Positions 21,847-31,194 of a stretch of DNA of 64,000 nt are shown piece by piece. The DNA is from Prionace glauca (taxonomy: Eukaryota; Chordata; Chondrichthyes; Carcharhiniformes; Carcharhinidae): positions 15,990,059-16,054,058 of the forward strand of contig CM075760.1 in the NCBI GenBank assembly GCA_037974335.1, given 5' to 3'. The notes under the pieces are model-generated. The model worked only from the letters and a program-made list of their open reading frames with translations. It was not told the DNA's origin and did not search any database. Made by a program: the position numbers and the translations under genes. The first letter of the stretch is position 1. Every line of letters starts with the position of its first letter.

Positions 21847-22867
21847 TTCCATGAACAAATTTGCCGTGTCATTATATTTCGGGATCAGAGGGATTATTTC
21901 CTAATTCTGAACATAGATATCATCATGATGTTTTTCCTCACATAACTGATGAATAAATAATATTGAAAAACAATCATTACTGGAATCCGTTGATTGATTT
22001 GCATGACTGTCTCTATTTCTGTGCTCTGTTCGTGGGGAAATATTTGTTGTGTTTCTGTCAGTCAACAATCTAATTTGGAATTACTATTTTTGTATTTATT
22101 TACATAAATACCTCACAGTTTACAATGAAATGTTCATGACAGCAAAACCAGATAAACCGTCACTTGTTCATCAGTTTCAACTCAAAATAGCGGTTTATTT
22201 TAAGAATTTTAACAGTTGGTTCAAAATGAATCGAAAATTTTTGAACATTCATTCCACCAGTTATATTTAATTAAAAGAACATGACACATTCCATTTCACA
22301 ATTAGTTCTGAATGTTCTGATGTCACAAGTAATAAACCATCTGCGATCAGATAGATATTCCACTGAATGTTAATTTGATTGAGGATTTAATCTGTTTAAA
22401 CAGACAAGTTAAATTTGAAAAGACAGATCTGATGTCTGAAGTATTCCTGTCATAAATAGTGATCACATTCACAAGAAGGAAGAACCTCTTAGTGATAACC
22501 AGTGTGGTGATAACCAGTGTGGTTATCACTAAGAGATAAACAGGCGACAGGGAAACGGATTCAATTCCAGCCTTGGGCGAGTGTATGCGATTTTCACACT
22601 CTACCCATATCCATGTGTGAGTTTCCCCCGAGTGCTCCATTTCCTTCCACAGTTCAAGGATGTGAATGTTATGTGGATTGGCTGTGATAATTTGCCTCTT
22701 ATCCTCCAATGATGTGCAACGTTGGATCATTGAATCACTACAGTGCTGATTACACTCTTTAGTTAAATTGATGATTATTTTCCTTTCGACTGAGTGTTTT
22801 CTGACAGAATTGACAACCCCGTGTTTTCAGCATAAAATAACCAGGCTGTAACCTTAAGATCAAATGA
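21847..22867. other. Unassigned AT-rich sequence
   Basis: No gene recognised. It contains a 16-bp inverted repeat at 22486-22535, listed separately. Confidence 0.45.
22486..22535. repeat. Inverted repeat with perfect 16-bp arms
   Basis: CTCTTAGTGATAACCA (22486-22501) and its exact complement (22520-22535) are separated by 18 bases. That loop carries a further direct copy of GATAACCAGTG. Confidence 0.85.
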
Positions 22868-23398
22868 CAAAGGGCCAGGGTAAGGCCTCTCGAGCCTGCT
22901 CTGCCATTCAATGGAATCATGGATGTTCCAACATTCCTCACGTAAACTTTATTGCCCTTTCCCCATAATTCTTGATTCACTTACTGATCAAAAATCTATT
23001 TATCTCAGCCTTAAAGATAAACAATGACTTTACCCTCACAGCTCTCTGCAGCAATGAATTCCAAAGATTTACCGCCCTCCGAATGAAGAAATTGTTCCTC
23101 ATCTCAGTTTTCAATTGGCGCCCATTTATTCTGAGACTTTGTCCTCTGGTTCTAGACTCTTCCATTAGGGGAAACATCTTCTCAGTATTTAGCTTGTCAA
23201 GCCCCTCAATACTCCTATATATTTCAATTAAATCACCTCTCATTCTTCTAAATGCCAATGGGCAGAGGGCCAGCCTCTTTATCCTTTTCTCAGAAGACAA
23301 TCCTTCCATAATGGGGATCATCCTCGTTAACCTTCTCCGAGCTACCTCCAATGAAATAAATAAGAGGCCCAAAACTGGTTACGGTATTCCACATCTGT
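22868..23398 (-). mobile_element. LINE family E (CR1-type) 3' fragment
   Basis: The minus-strand frame at 23372-22977 reads RRLTRMIPIMEGLSSEKRIK, FRRMRGDLIEIYRSIEGLD and NNFFIRRAVNLWNSL. It is followed by a CCATTCAATGGAATCATGG 3' region. Related to but clearly distinct from families A and B. Confidence 0.8.
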
Positions 23399-23404
23399 TC
23401 TCAT

Positions 23405-23650
23405 CAGTATTTTGAATGGGCTGTCATATGAGGAGCGGTTTAGTATCTTGGGCTCATACCCGCTGGGGTACAGAAGAATGAGGGGGGGGGGTGATTGAGG
23501 CATTTAAATACTCAACTGGATTGGTAAAGTCAATGTTAACCAAATGTTCCCCTTTCTAGAACAGCCGGGGACAAGAGGTCATTGCTGTAGATAACGGAAT
23601 TGTTGGAATTGGTTCCGGAATGGAACAGGTTTTAATGTTGTATATTGTAG
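23405..23650 (+). mobile_element. LINE fragment (family H), opposite orientation
   Basis: LSYEERFSILGSYPLGYRRM-like translation on the plus strand, then AACAGCCGGGGACAAGAGG. Degraded; it abuts the minus-strand family E fragment. Confidence 0.55.
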
Positions 23651-23655
23651 TGATT

Positions 23656-23888
23656 TTGCCAACAGGAGAGGGCAAAAGGATTAAGTTCATTATCGGGGCG
23701 CATTTCTTTATTGAGGAATATTTGATTGAAGGAACAAATACGGAAGCAGAAACATAATTTTAACACTGATATCAAACTTATTAATATTTTAAAGATATTC
23801 TGTATGTTTTCAATGTTGCCGGTACTGTTGTTACGTTACAAATATTCGATAAATAGATCAGTTCATGTTAAACAATTTGAAATTATGG
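23656..23888 (+). repeat. Direct repeat of about 232 bp, copy 1 (flanks V24.4)
   Basis: Begins TTGCCAACAGGAGAGGGCAA and ends at AATTATGG. The same block recurs at 24817-25048 with only a handful of substitutions and a 1-base indel. Confidence 0.92.
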
Positions 23889-24180
23889 AACGTTATTTTA
23901 GGACTAACATCGGGACCTTCTTTTTGGCACACCGCAACTGGCCACAGTGGAATAAAACTTTAGCAAGAATGTGAGAGATAAATGCACTGTAATCGTTGGA
24001 AAGTAGAATAAAGGAGGATTGCAAGCTCTCCAGCAACAAAAGACCTATAACCGGAAGAAGGGAACAGCTGTTCTCATTTGTAGTTATTTGGTGAAATGCA
24101 ACTTGTGGAGGTCCAAGTGAAGAATTACACCCTGCATTTACCAGCATACACCAACAGGGAGCAGTGTGAGGCGTGAGAAA

Positions 24181-24187
24181 TATATAA
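24181..24187 (+). promoter_or_regulatory. TATA-like box upstream of V24.4
   Basis: TATATAA, 191 bases before the ATG at 24378. A typical distance for a V-gene promoter would be shorter, so use as a promoter is uncertain. Confidence 0.3.
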
Positions 24188-24377
24188 GATGAGCGGGTCA
24201 GGTGTGTGCTCAGAGGTTGTGTGGGCTGGTGTCAGACTCAAGAGCTCAGTGTGGGTGGTTAAAGGAGAACCCGCCTGCTGTTGTCAGTTCAACATAAACA
24301 CGGCACTGAACTGAACCCGAAGAAAGCATTTGGCTCCCGGTTAATTCTCATCTTCAGGTTTTGCGCGATAATTGAGA

Positions 24378-24710
24378 ATGTTCTGGATTTGCTTCGACTT
24401 TCTCCTATTTTTAAGTCTGATCTGTACGGGGGTTATCGGAGAAGCTGAAGTGATGCAGTTCCCTCCGCGGATGGTTGTCAGTGAAGCGCGAAACCTATCC
24501 ATGAACTGTACCATCCCCACTGATTTTAACGTCCTGCGCTGGTACAGACAACTCCCGAATCAGTCACCCCAGCATCTGGTGATGGCCACTCGGGGAACAG
24601 ATCAACCCGGGAGAATCACTGCCTCAATCGATGAAGGCAACAAACTCAGCATCCTGACTGTGAGAGACGTATAGGTTTCAGACACTGCGACCTATCTCTG
24701 CGCCGTGAGG
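24378..24710 (+). pseudogene. T-cell-receptor-like V segment V24.4, in-frame stop, unsplit leader
   Basis: The ATG at 24378 opens a hydrophobic leader (MFWICFDFLLFLSLICTGVIG) that runs straight into the V domain with no intron. An upstream stop at 24369 excludes an earlier in-frame start. Ig-fold landmarks are present: LSMNC (first Cys), LRWYRQLPNQ (core Trp) and SDTATYLCAVR (second Cys). The Trp-to-Cys distance is short, implying a short CDR2. A TAG codon in framework 3 (RDV-stop-VSDTATYLC, a CAG-to-TAG type change) breaks it. A 23-RSS follows directly. It most resembles TCR alpha/delta-type V genes; a NAR-TCR-like V cannot be excluded. It lies on the strand opposite to its V neighbours. Confidence 0.82.
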
Positions 24711-24749
24711 CTCAGTGTATTAAACACAGGGAGGTCCCTGACAAAAACC
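24711..24749 (+). promoter_or_regulatory. Recombination signal (23-RSS) of V24.4
   Basis: Heptamer CTCAGTG (24711-24717), 23-base spacer, nonamer ACAAAAACC (24741-24749). The heptamer differs from CACAGTG at position 2, one of the three most critical bases. A consensus CACAGTG also lies at 24752-24758, just past the nonamer, without a matching nonamer. Confidence 0.85.
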
Positions 24750-24816
24750 TGCACAGTGTCCAAAACCCGCTCCACCGTGCCTGGGACATCAGCGTTTTAA
24801 GAAACGCGGTATTAAA

Positions 24817-25048
24817 TTGCCAACAGGAGAGGGCAAAAGGATTAAGTTCATTATTGGGGCGCATTTCTTTCTTGAGGAATATTTGATTGAAGGAACAAAT
24901 ACGGAAGCAGAAACATAATTTAACACTGATATCAAACTTATTAATATTTTAAAGATATTCTGTATGTTTTCAATGTTGCCGGTACTGTTGTTACGTTACA
25001 AATATTCGATAAATAGATCAGTTCGTGTTAAACAATTTGAAATTATGG
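24817..25048 (+). repeat. Direct repeat of about 232 bp, copy 2 (flanks V24.4)
   Basis: Near-identical partner of 23656-23888, offset 1160-1161 bases. Together the copies bracket the V24.4 segment. Confidence 0.92.
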
Positions 25049-25314
25049 TAAAGGGGAATGAGAGCAAAACATTTACTAAATCAGAAAAATGTAAAAAGGT
25101 TAAAATGAAGAGAGTTGGAAATGTACTCGAAGAAAATGGAAGAGTTTGTATGGAAATCAGAATGAGCGAAATTCAAAGAGGAAAGGCGCAGTGGTTTACT
25201 TATTTATAAAGCACAAAAAAATGAGCAAAATGCGAACAGAAGAAGAAGACAAAACTAGGATTCTGTTGTGATATTTTTGGCAGGATGAAACACACGGAGC
25301 TTATTAACTAAAGA

Positions 25315-25503
25315 TGTCCAAAGATGTGCGGGCTAAGTTGATTGGCCAGACTAAGAAATTACCCCTTAGTATCCAGGGATGCATAGATTAGAGGGATTAG
25401 TGGGTATAATATGTAGGGATATGGGGGTAGGGCCTGGGTGGGATTGTGTTCGGTGCAGACTCGATGGGCCGAAGGGCCTCTTTCTGCTCTGTAGGGTTCT
25501 ATG
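25315..25503 (+). mobile_element. HE1-type SINE, 3' part
   Basis: GTCCAAAGATGTGCGGG, CCCCTTAGTATCCAGGG and GACTCGATGGGCCGAAGGGCC, then the GGTTCTATGA tail. The tRNA-like head is missing. Confidence 0.8.
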
Positions 25504-25684
25504 ACTAAATAATGAGAGATTGCAGAGGTCTTAAATTCAGAGGGATTGTGTGTGAATCTCAAGTGCTCGTTCACAGGTACAGAAAGTAATGAGAATATTG
25601 TCGCCCAGCTCACTTACTGGATGTCTGGTTTGTAACGATAAAGCGACACTTACATCGGAAATTCGTTCCTGTACCCGTTGAGGT

Positions 25685-25800
25685 GTTCCATGAAACCAAA
25701 AGTGAAAATGCTGGAAAATCTCAGCGGGTCTGGCAGCATCTGTCAGGAGAGAAAAGAGCTGAGGTTTCGAGTCCACATGACTCTTTGTCAAAGGCCCTTC
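25685..25800 (+). repeat. Dispersed repeat R2
   Basis: AAAATGCTGGAAAATCTCAG, CGGGTCTGGCAGCATCTGTC and GTTTCGAGTCCACATGACTC. The same family occurs at 42430 and 55595. Confidence 0.7.
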
Positions 25801-25924
25801 ATGAAGTCGCGTTTTCTCAATCTTGAACCCTCGCCTGAGATTTGATGTGATCTTAAATCACCACCAGCCTGTGGACATCTCGGCGATGGTGACTTTACCT
25901 TTATTGTTACTGTCTAACGGTGTG

Positions 25925-26356
25925 AAAGAACATAAGAACGTAAGAAATAGGAGCAGGAGTAGGCCATCGAGCCCTTCGAGTCCGCCCCGCCATTCAATAA
26001 GATCATGGCTGATCTGAAATGGATCAGTTCCACTTTCCCGCTTTCTCCCCATAACCCTTAATTCCCTTGCTACCAAAAACCTATCTACCCGGGACTTAAC
26101 TATATTCAGCGAGGTAGCCTCCACCACTCCAAAGGGCAGAGAATTCCAGAGATTCACGACACTTTGAGTGAAGAAGTTCCTCCTCAACTCTGATCTAAAC
26201 TGCCCCCCTCCCTTATTTTGAGGTTGTGCCCTCTAGTCCTGCTGTCTTTTCGAAGCGGGAAGAATCTCTCTACCTCTACCCTATCCATCTCCTTCATTAT
26301 CTTATACGTCTCTATCAGATCCCCCCTCAGCCATCTAAACTCCAACGAGTACAGAC
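25925..26356 (-). mobile_element. LINE family A-related, copy A4, next to V26.4
   Basis: Minus strand, from GLYSLEFRWLRGDLIETYKI through NFFTQSVVNLWNSLPFGVVE to the tail GAACATAAGAACGTAAG. It is more diverged than A2/A3 and frameshifted near 26200. Its 5' end lies about 40 bases beyond the V26.4 nonamer. Confidence 0.85.
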
Positions 26357-26394
26357 CCAGATAGCGCCCTCTGCTAAGCACTAACTGAAACACT

Positions 26395-26432
26395 TGTTTT
26401 TGTATGGGACTCGCCATATCTGTAACACTGTG
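26395..26432 (-). promoter_or_regulatory. Recombination signal of V26.4 (22-bp spacer)
   Basis: On the minus strand, heptamer CACAGTG (26426-26432, consensus), 22-base spacer, nonamer ACAAAAACA (26395-26403). Its place just after the V coding end and its long spacer are those of a V-gene RSS. Confidence 0.9.
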
Positions 26433-26729
26433 GACTCCAGGCACAGAAATATACCGCACTGTCAGTCATCAACGTGTTGCCGATCATTAGCTCGGTAATC
26501 TTGGCAGTTTTATTAAATGACGCTGAAAGGCGGTCGTTGATGTGTTTGTACAGCTTCCCTCCAACAATGTGAAGCATATACTGTGGAGGCTGCCCGGGAC
26601 TCTGACTGTACCAGAACACAGAAGGGTTAGATATGCTTGTCTTCACGAGGCAGGTTAATGTGACATTACTTTCCTCCTCCACTGTTATCTCAACAACCCG
26701 CTGCTCCTCTGTGTCTTGATGACTCCATT
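26433..26729 (-). CDS. T-cell-receptor-like V segment V26.4, V exon (intact)
   Basis: V exon after the acceptor TTATTTATGTTAG. With one base from the leader it reads KWSHQDTEEQRVVEITVEEE, then NVTLTCLVK (first Cys), PSVFWYSQSPGQPPQYM (core Trp), DRLSASFNKTAKITELM and TDSAVYFCAWS (second Cys). There is no stop or frameshift, and the end abuts a consensus heptamer. The split leader at 27012-27057 matches in phase. The FWYSQSPGQPPQ stretch and DSAVYFCA end are typical of TCR alpha/delta-type V domains; TCR gamma or an IgH-like V is less likely. A productive joint would need D or J segments not seen here. Likely a functional V gene segment. Confidence 0.85.
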
Positions 26730-26854
26730 CTAACATAAATAATAGAAAAAGTAGGAAAAAAATCGGTGTTAGCCAAATATTTCTAAACAAAATCGTCATT
26801 AAACTGATCAATATTATTGGTCAGGAATAACATCTGGCTTTATAGAAAAGGAAA

Positions 26855-26992
26855 TACATAAACACATCGAAGATAAGAGCAGGAGGAGGCCAGTCGGCCT
26901 TTGGAGACTGCCCTGCCATTCATTGTGATCATGGTTGGTCACACAATTCAATAACGTGATCCGCTTTGCCCCGTATCATTTGCTCCCCTTCG
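26855..26992 (-). mobile_element. LINE 3' fragment inside the V26.4 leader intron
   Basis: AAGATAAGAGCAGGAGGAGG, CCATTCATTGTGATCATGG and related CR1-type tail sequence lie between the V26.4 leader exon and V exon, accounting for half of that 282-base intron. Confidence 0.7.
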
Positions 26993-27011
26993 CCCCAAGA
27001 GCTACTTACTG

Positions 27012-27057
27012 AGAAGAGAGATAAAGATGAGAATCGGAGTGAGATCGTTCAACATGA
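27012..27057 (-). CDS. V26.4 leader exon
   Basis: ATG at 27057 on the minus strand. MLNDLTPILIFISLL is followed by one base and the donor GTAAGTAG at 27011. It is a hydrophobic signal peptide of normal V-leader length (46 bases, phase 1), equal in length to the V29.4 leader. Confidence 0.85.
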
Positions 27058-27589
27058 TGCTTCCTGAGTCTGTAACTGGGCAGTGAGAGAAATCCTATGT
27101 CAGAGACAGAAATACAGATGCCCATCCCATTGCACTGCTGATCCAATCAAGGAGAGTGATGGTGAAGCGACAGCAATCTGTCCAATCACACAATCGGGTC
27201 AGAGTGAGAGTAGCAAACGGAAGTTGTGGGCGGGGATACGGCAGACTCAATATTGAGTGAAGTTGCGGTGGCTCTCAGCTGCACTCGGAGCTGTTGGAGC
27301 GGAAATAGTGACGGTTGAATCTATAACAGTGTCTGACCATCCTGCACCTGCTCATTGTTCAGGTGTCTAACAATACGTAGAGCGGCAGGGACACTAAGCA
27401 ACGAGAATCATAGAATCTCAGGGCGCCAAATGACGCCATTCCTCCTATCTATTCCTCTTTGGAATAGTTCTCCAAATCTCCTTTGGTCGCTGCACTTTTT
27501 GCACATACAGGGTTTTTTTGTTCAAGATACATATCATTTCTTTCTCAATATTTTTGCTTAATATTCTGGGCAATTATAGTCAGTGGGGT
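27058..27589. other. 5' flank of V26.4
   Basis: CCAATC motifs lie at 27143 and 27180 (plus-strand reading), but no clear TATA box. No other gene recognised. Confidence 0.4.
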
Positions 27590-27837
27590 TTCCAGCTTTG
27601 AACAACTGACAGTGCAACAAGTGAACATGATCATCCTATTATTACTACTGTGTACAATTTTGGTCTCCTTACTTGAGAAAGGATATGCTGATACTGGAGG
27701 GGGTGCAGAGCAGATTCACTAGGTTGATTCAAAAGCTGGAAAAAGGGGTATAGGGAAAAGGCAGGGAAGTGGAGTTAGGATGCGATGGAACTCAGTTATG
27801 AACACTTAGAATGGCGGAGCGGTGACGAAGGTCCGAA
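27590..27837 (+). mobile_element. LINE RT-end fragment
   Basis: The translation around 27640-27730 resembles the CR1 stretch VQFWSPYLRKDMLILEGVQ followed by RFTRLI, in more than one frame. Old and partial. Confidence 0.55.
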
Positions 27838-28185
27838 TTGATTTGATTTGAATGATTATTGTAATATGGATTAGTATACAGTGAAAAATATTCTTTCCTG
27901 TGCGCTACACAGATAAAACATACCGTTCATAGGAAAGGAAATGATAGAGTGCAGAATGCACTGTTACAGCCATAGCTAAGGTGTAGAGAAAGATCAATTT
28001 AATGCAAGGTAGGTCCATTCAAAAGCCTAATGGCAGCAGGGAAAATGCTGTTCTTGACACAGTTGGTACGTATCTCAGACTTCTGTAACTTTTTTTCTCG
28101 ATGGAAGGAGTTGGAAGAGAGAATGTCTGGGGTATGTGCGGCCCTTAGTTATGCTGGCTGCTTTGCCGATACAACGAAAAGTGTC
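27838..28185 (+). repeat. Dispersed repeat R3
   Basis: TATACAGTGAAAAATATTC, AACATACCGTTCATAGGAAA, AATGCAAGGTAGGTCCATTC and TTATGCTGGCTGCTTTGCCG. It has the look of a middle-repetitive shark element and is non-coding. Its right edge lies within 15 bases of the V28.2 nonamer. Confidence 0.6.
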
Positions 28186-28198
28186 ACACTGCGGCAGT

Positions 28199-28236
28199 GG
28201 TTTTGTACAAGGGCCCCTCAGCTTCCTGTCACTGTA
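28199..28236 (-). promoter_or_regulatory. Degenerate recombination signal of V28.2
   Basis: On the minus strand, heptamer TACAGTG (28230-28236), exactly 23 bases of spacer, then ACAAAACC (28199-28206), which is the nonamer with one A missing. Confidence 0.75.
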
Positions 28237-28325
28237 CATCACAGTCCGCAGAAATACATCGCGCTGTCAGTCAGCCCCAGCTCACGGATACTGAAATTCC
28301 CCCCATTTTTTTTAAGTGTCTAAAG
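28237..28325 (-). pseudogene. T-cell-receptor-like V segment relic V28.2 (3' end only)
   Basis: The minus strand reads NGGNFSIRELGLTDSAMYFCGL then TGA, right before a degenerate 23-RSS. LTDSAMYFC is the framework-3 end of a V domain. The rest of the V exon and the leader are absent upstream, where the sequence turns into a poly-A/G run. It is a truncated pseudogene, too short for a subgroup call. Confidence 0.75.
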
Positions 28326-29403
28326 ATGACAGAAACCTAATTCCTTTGCCCTGAAAGCTTTCCCAACAAGTGGAATGTAGCTCAAGAACGAGGGAGCATT
28401 GACCCGATTCTCACAGCAATGAGTAGAAAGTAGCAGTGGTGGAATAGCTGAAATTGATGATTACAGAGTGGCTGTAATGGGCTCCTGTGTGACCGAGTCT
28501 GAAGCAGGAATATCTGTCCTATTTCAGAAATAGAGAACATTTTGTTATCATTTTATTACAACTAAGATTATCAAATTAATAGAATATATTGTAGATGAAG
28601 GAGGCACACGGGTAAAAGTCAAAATACTCAGTGAGCAACATTACCAACTGAAAATTGTGTAACTTGGGAGCTACCAGTTAGGAGACCAGTAGGTGTGAAG
28701 AATGAGGAAAATGTTCCAACATGTTCACAGACCTGATGCTGGATCTGGACTCAGTGAGTAAAAGCTCAATAGTTTTAGGTGAGAGTTCAGAAGATATGTA
28801 GTGACATCCGGTCCGGCAAAACGATTGATCTATTCCTGACGGAGCAACAGGTGAAAAACAGTTGGTTTATTGCTTTCTTGTCCCACATTTCATCCGATCA
28901 GCTGGCAGTTTGTGATCCCACTGAGCGGGGCAGGTGAAAAACCAGCAATGGTCACTTTGCCTTTCGAACTTCTGCCTATCTGTCTGTCTCTCACCACCTT
29001 CCTGCACTACCCGGAGTCCCATTTTACTCTTAATATCCACACATCTATTAACATCCGTTCTAAATGAACCCAGCGACTGCACAATCACAAGGCTGTGGGG
29101 TAGAGAATAATTAGAGTTGTACTAAACTCAATATAGCTTCATTAACAAGGTCAATCTTTAAATTGGACGTGTGTGTAATGGGTAATAGTTGAAATATTTG
29201 TGTTATCATGGTTGGAGTTTTCCATTCAGGGCTGTTCGCTGAAAATGAAAAAAAATCCTCACTGCCGATATAAAGAGACTCATTGTGTAGCGCAGAAATG
29301 AAGAATTCTGGCAAATTGGTCTTGATATGATTTGGGTTATATTACAAATGCACTATCCAGGTCACAGACCTGATTCAGTGAGAGGAAGTGAGATATCTTT
29401 GCC
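28326..29403. other. Unassigned sequence between V28.2 and V29.4
   Basis: No exon, repeat or RNA gene recognised. Confidence 0.4.
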
Positions 29404-29442
29404 GGTTTTTGTACGGGCTGACTGTGCCTCTGTAACAGTGTG
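29404..29442 (-). promoter_or_regulatory. Recombination signal (23-RSS) of V29.4
   Basis: Heptamer CACACTG (29436-29442 on the minus strand), 23-base spacer (29413-29435), consensus nonamer ACAAAAACC (29404-29412). The first four heptamer bases are consensus; position 5 is C instead of G. Confidence 0.9.
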
Positions 29443-29734
29443 GGGTTCAGCGCACAGTAATACACGGCAGAGTCAGAGAAACGGACCCCGGTGATATTTA
29501 GAGGAACTGTTCTCTTGGTTTTGTCTAATTTAGCTGAAAACCGGTCAGGAAAATCTGGAGACTTGCCGTAATTGTTCAGTAAATATCTCGGAGCTTTCCC
29601 GGGATATTGAATGTACCAGAAGAGAGTCTCGCCACTGTATTCTGCTGTGTAATTGCAATTCAATATAACCGTCTGTCCTTCCTCGGCCGTGAATTCGGGC
29701 CGGTCCTGGAAAACTGAATCTTGGCCATTGGTTC
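29443..29734 (-). CDS. T-cell-receptor-like V segment V29.4, V exon (intact)
   Basis: V exon after the acceptor ATATGTTGTTACAG. With the leader base it reads GTNGQDSVFQDRPEFTAEEG, then VILNCNYTAEYSG (first Cys), TLFWYIQYPGKAPRYLL (core Trp and the FWYIQYPG signature of TCR alpha/delta V domains), DRFSAKLDKTKRTVPLNI and FSDSAVYYCALN (second Cys). It is fully open and ends directly at the heptamer. The leader exon lies 80 bases upstream in matching phase. Most likely a functional TCR alpha- or delta-chain V segment. Which chain cannot be told without the D, J and C segments, which are not in the window. Confidence 0.88.
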
Positions 29735-29814
29735 CTGTAACAACATATAGAATGTGTGAGATATCTGAAATATAACCGATGAAACACACACTGAGGATTT
29801 GAGCAGTGACTTAC

Positions 29815-29860
29815 CCGGCAGTGTGACCATTATTATCAGTAGGGCACACAGGGAACACAT
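29815..29860 (-). CDS. V29.4 leader exon
   Basis: ATG at 29860 on the minus strand. MCSLCALLIIMVTLP plus one base is followed by donor GTAAGTC at 29814. Phase 1, 46 bases, same as the V26.4 leader. Confidence 0.87.
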
Positions 29861-30122
29861 ACTTCCTGACTGGACAGAAACTGTTTAAACTGTGTTGCTG
29901 CTTCTAGTTTTATGTCACAGAGTCAACTTAGATCAGAGACAACTGCAATTCTAGGGAAAATGGGGGGCGTTTCTCAGTGCTGTGATTGGCTGGTCTGCCT
30001 GAGATGACGTTATCTTTTGACCAATCACTGTTAGTTGACGACGAAAGCAGCTGGCTTTCACCAATCAAATTGTAGCCCAGGCTGTTGGCGTCTTCCTCAC
30101 CCTCTTGCTCTCTGTCACATTA
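29861..30122 (-). promoter_or_regulatory. Putative V29.4 promoter region
   Basis: Three CCAATC boxes (plus-strand 30030, 30060 region) and a TGACGTTA CRE-like motif near 30005. No strong TATA. Promoter role inferred from position only. Confidence 0.35.
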
Positions 30123-30676
30123 TAAGAACATAAGAACATAAGAAATAGGAGCAGGAGTAGGCCATCTGGCCCTTCGAGCCTGCCCCGCCATTCAATAAGA
30201 TCATGGCTGATCTGTCGTGGCTCAGCTCCACATTCCCGCCCTCTCCCCATAACCCTTAATCCCTTCTGTTATCAAAAACCCATCAACCCGCTTCTTAAAA
30301 ATATTTAGCGAGGCAGCCTCCACCACTTCAACGGGCAGAGAATTCCAGAGATTCACCACCCTTTGAGTGAAGAAGTTCCTCATCAACTCTGTTCTAAACC
30401 GCCCCCCCTTTATCTTGAGGCTGTGCCCCCCCCTAATCGTACTGTCTTTTTTGAGCAGGAAGAGTCTCTCCACCTCTATCCTATCCATCCCATTCATCAT
30501 CTTATATGTCTCAATGAGATCTCCCCTCATTCTTCTAAACTCCAACGAGTACAAGCCTAGTTCATTCAGCCTCTCCTCATAGCTCAACCCCCTCAACTCC
30601 GGTATCAGCCTAGTAAACCTCCTCTGCACTCCCTCCAAGGTCAAAATATCTTTGCGCAGGTGCGGCGCCCAAAACA
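30123..30676 (-). mobile_element. CR1-type LINE, family A, copy A5 (5'-truncated)
   Basis: The minus-strand frame from APHLRKDILTLEGVQRRFTR to KGYGERAGMWS is open apart from small changes (30677-30222). It is followed by the AGAACATAAGAACATAAG tail. Confidence 0.9.
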
Positions 30677-30795
30677 TTCACATTCACATCACTTTCCTCT
30701 TAGAGTGAAGGGCAAGGCTGGTAGACGTAGGGAACCGTGGATGACTCGGGATATTGAGGCTCTGGTCAAGAAGAAGAAAGGGGCACATGAGTGAG
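30677..30795 (+). mobile_element. LINE ORF2 fragment, opposite orientation
   Basis: LRVKGKAGRRREPWMTRDIE then ALVKKKKGAHE resembles the linker between endonuclease and RT in CR1-type ORF2. It directly abuts A5. Confidence 0.5.
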
Positions 30796-31194
30796 CATTG
30801 CTCCCTTAGACATCTGCAGGATGAAAGATTTTAAATTTTGAAGTTCAAGATTAATTGAAACATCCGGTTGGAAATAACGGCTGTCCTCTTGTATTCTATA
30901 GAATGGGCTGTCAGTCTCACCATTAGAACCTGCAGCAATACAGTAGAGTTGAACATTGCAGACAGCCTGATTGTATGGGCTCTGCGATCAGCTGCTTCAG
31001 TTCAGTGGTTATCATATACGCTAACACACAAAAAGTCCCTGGCTCTAAAATCAGGCAGAAACATCAAATGCTTCTCGCTCAGTTTGAGGGACGTTTGTAG
31101 AATTTAAATTTTTTGCCCAATCTTCGCTAAGTCTGGCAGTTCCCGGGGGTATTTATTTGCTCTGACCTGGGCCCCAAAATTCATTCATCAAAAT
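30796..31194. other. Unassigned sequence
   Basis: No gene or repeat recognised. Confidence 0.4.

Noticed and set aside
24378-24710. V24.4 as an IgNAR V
   Set aside because: The Trp-to-Cys distance is longer than I expect for IgNAR and the extra Cys pattern is missing; TCR-like is more fitting, although not certain.
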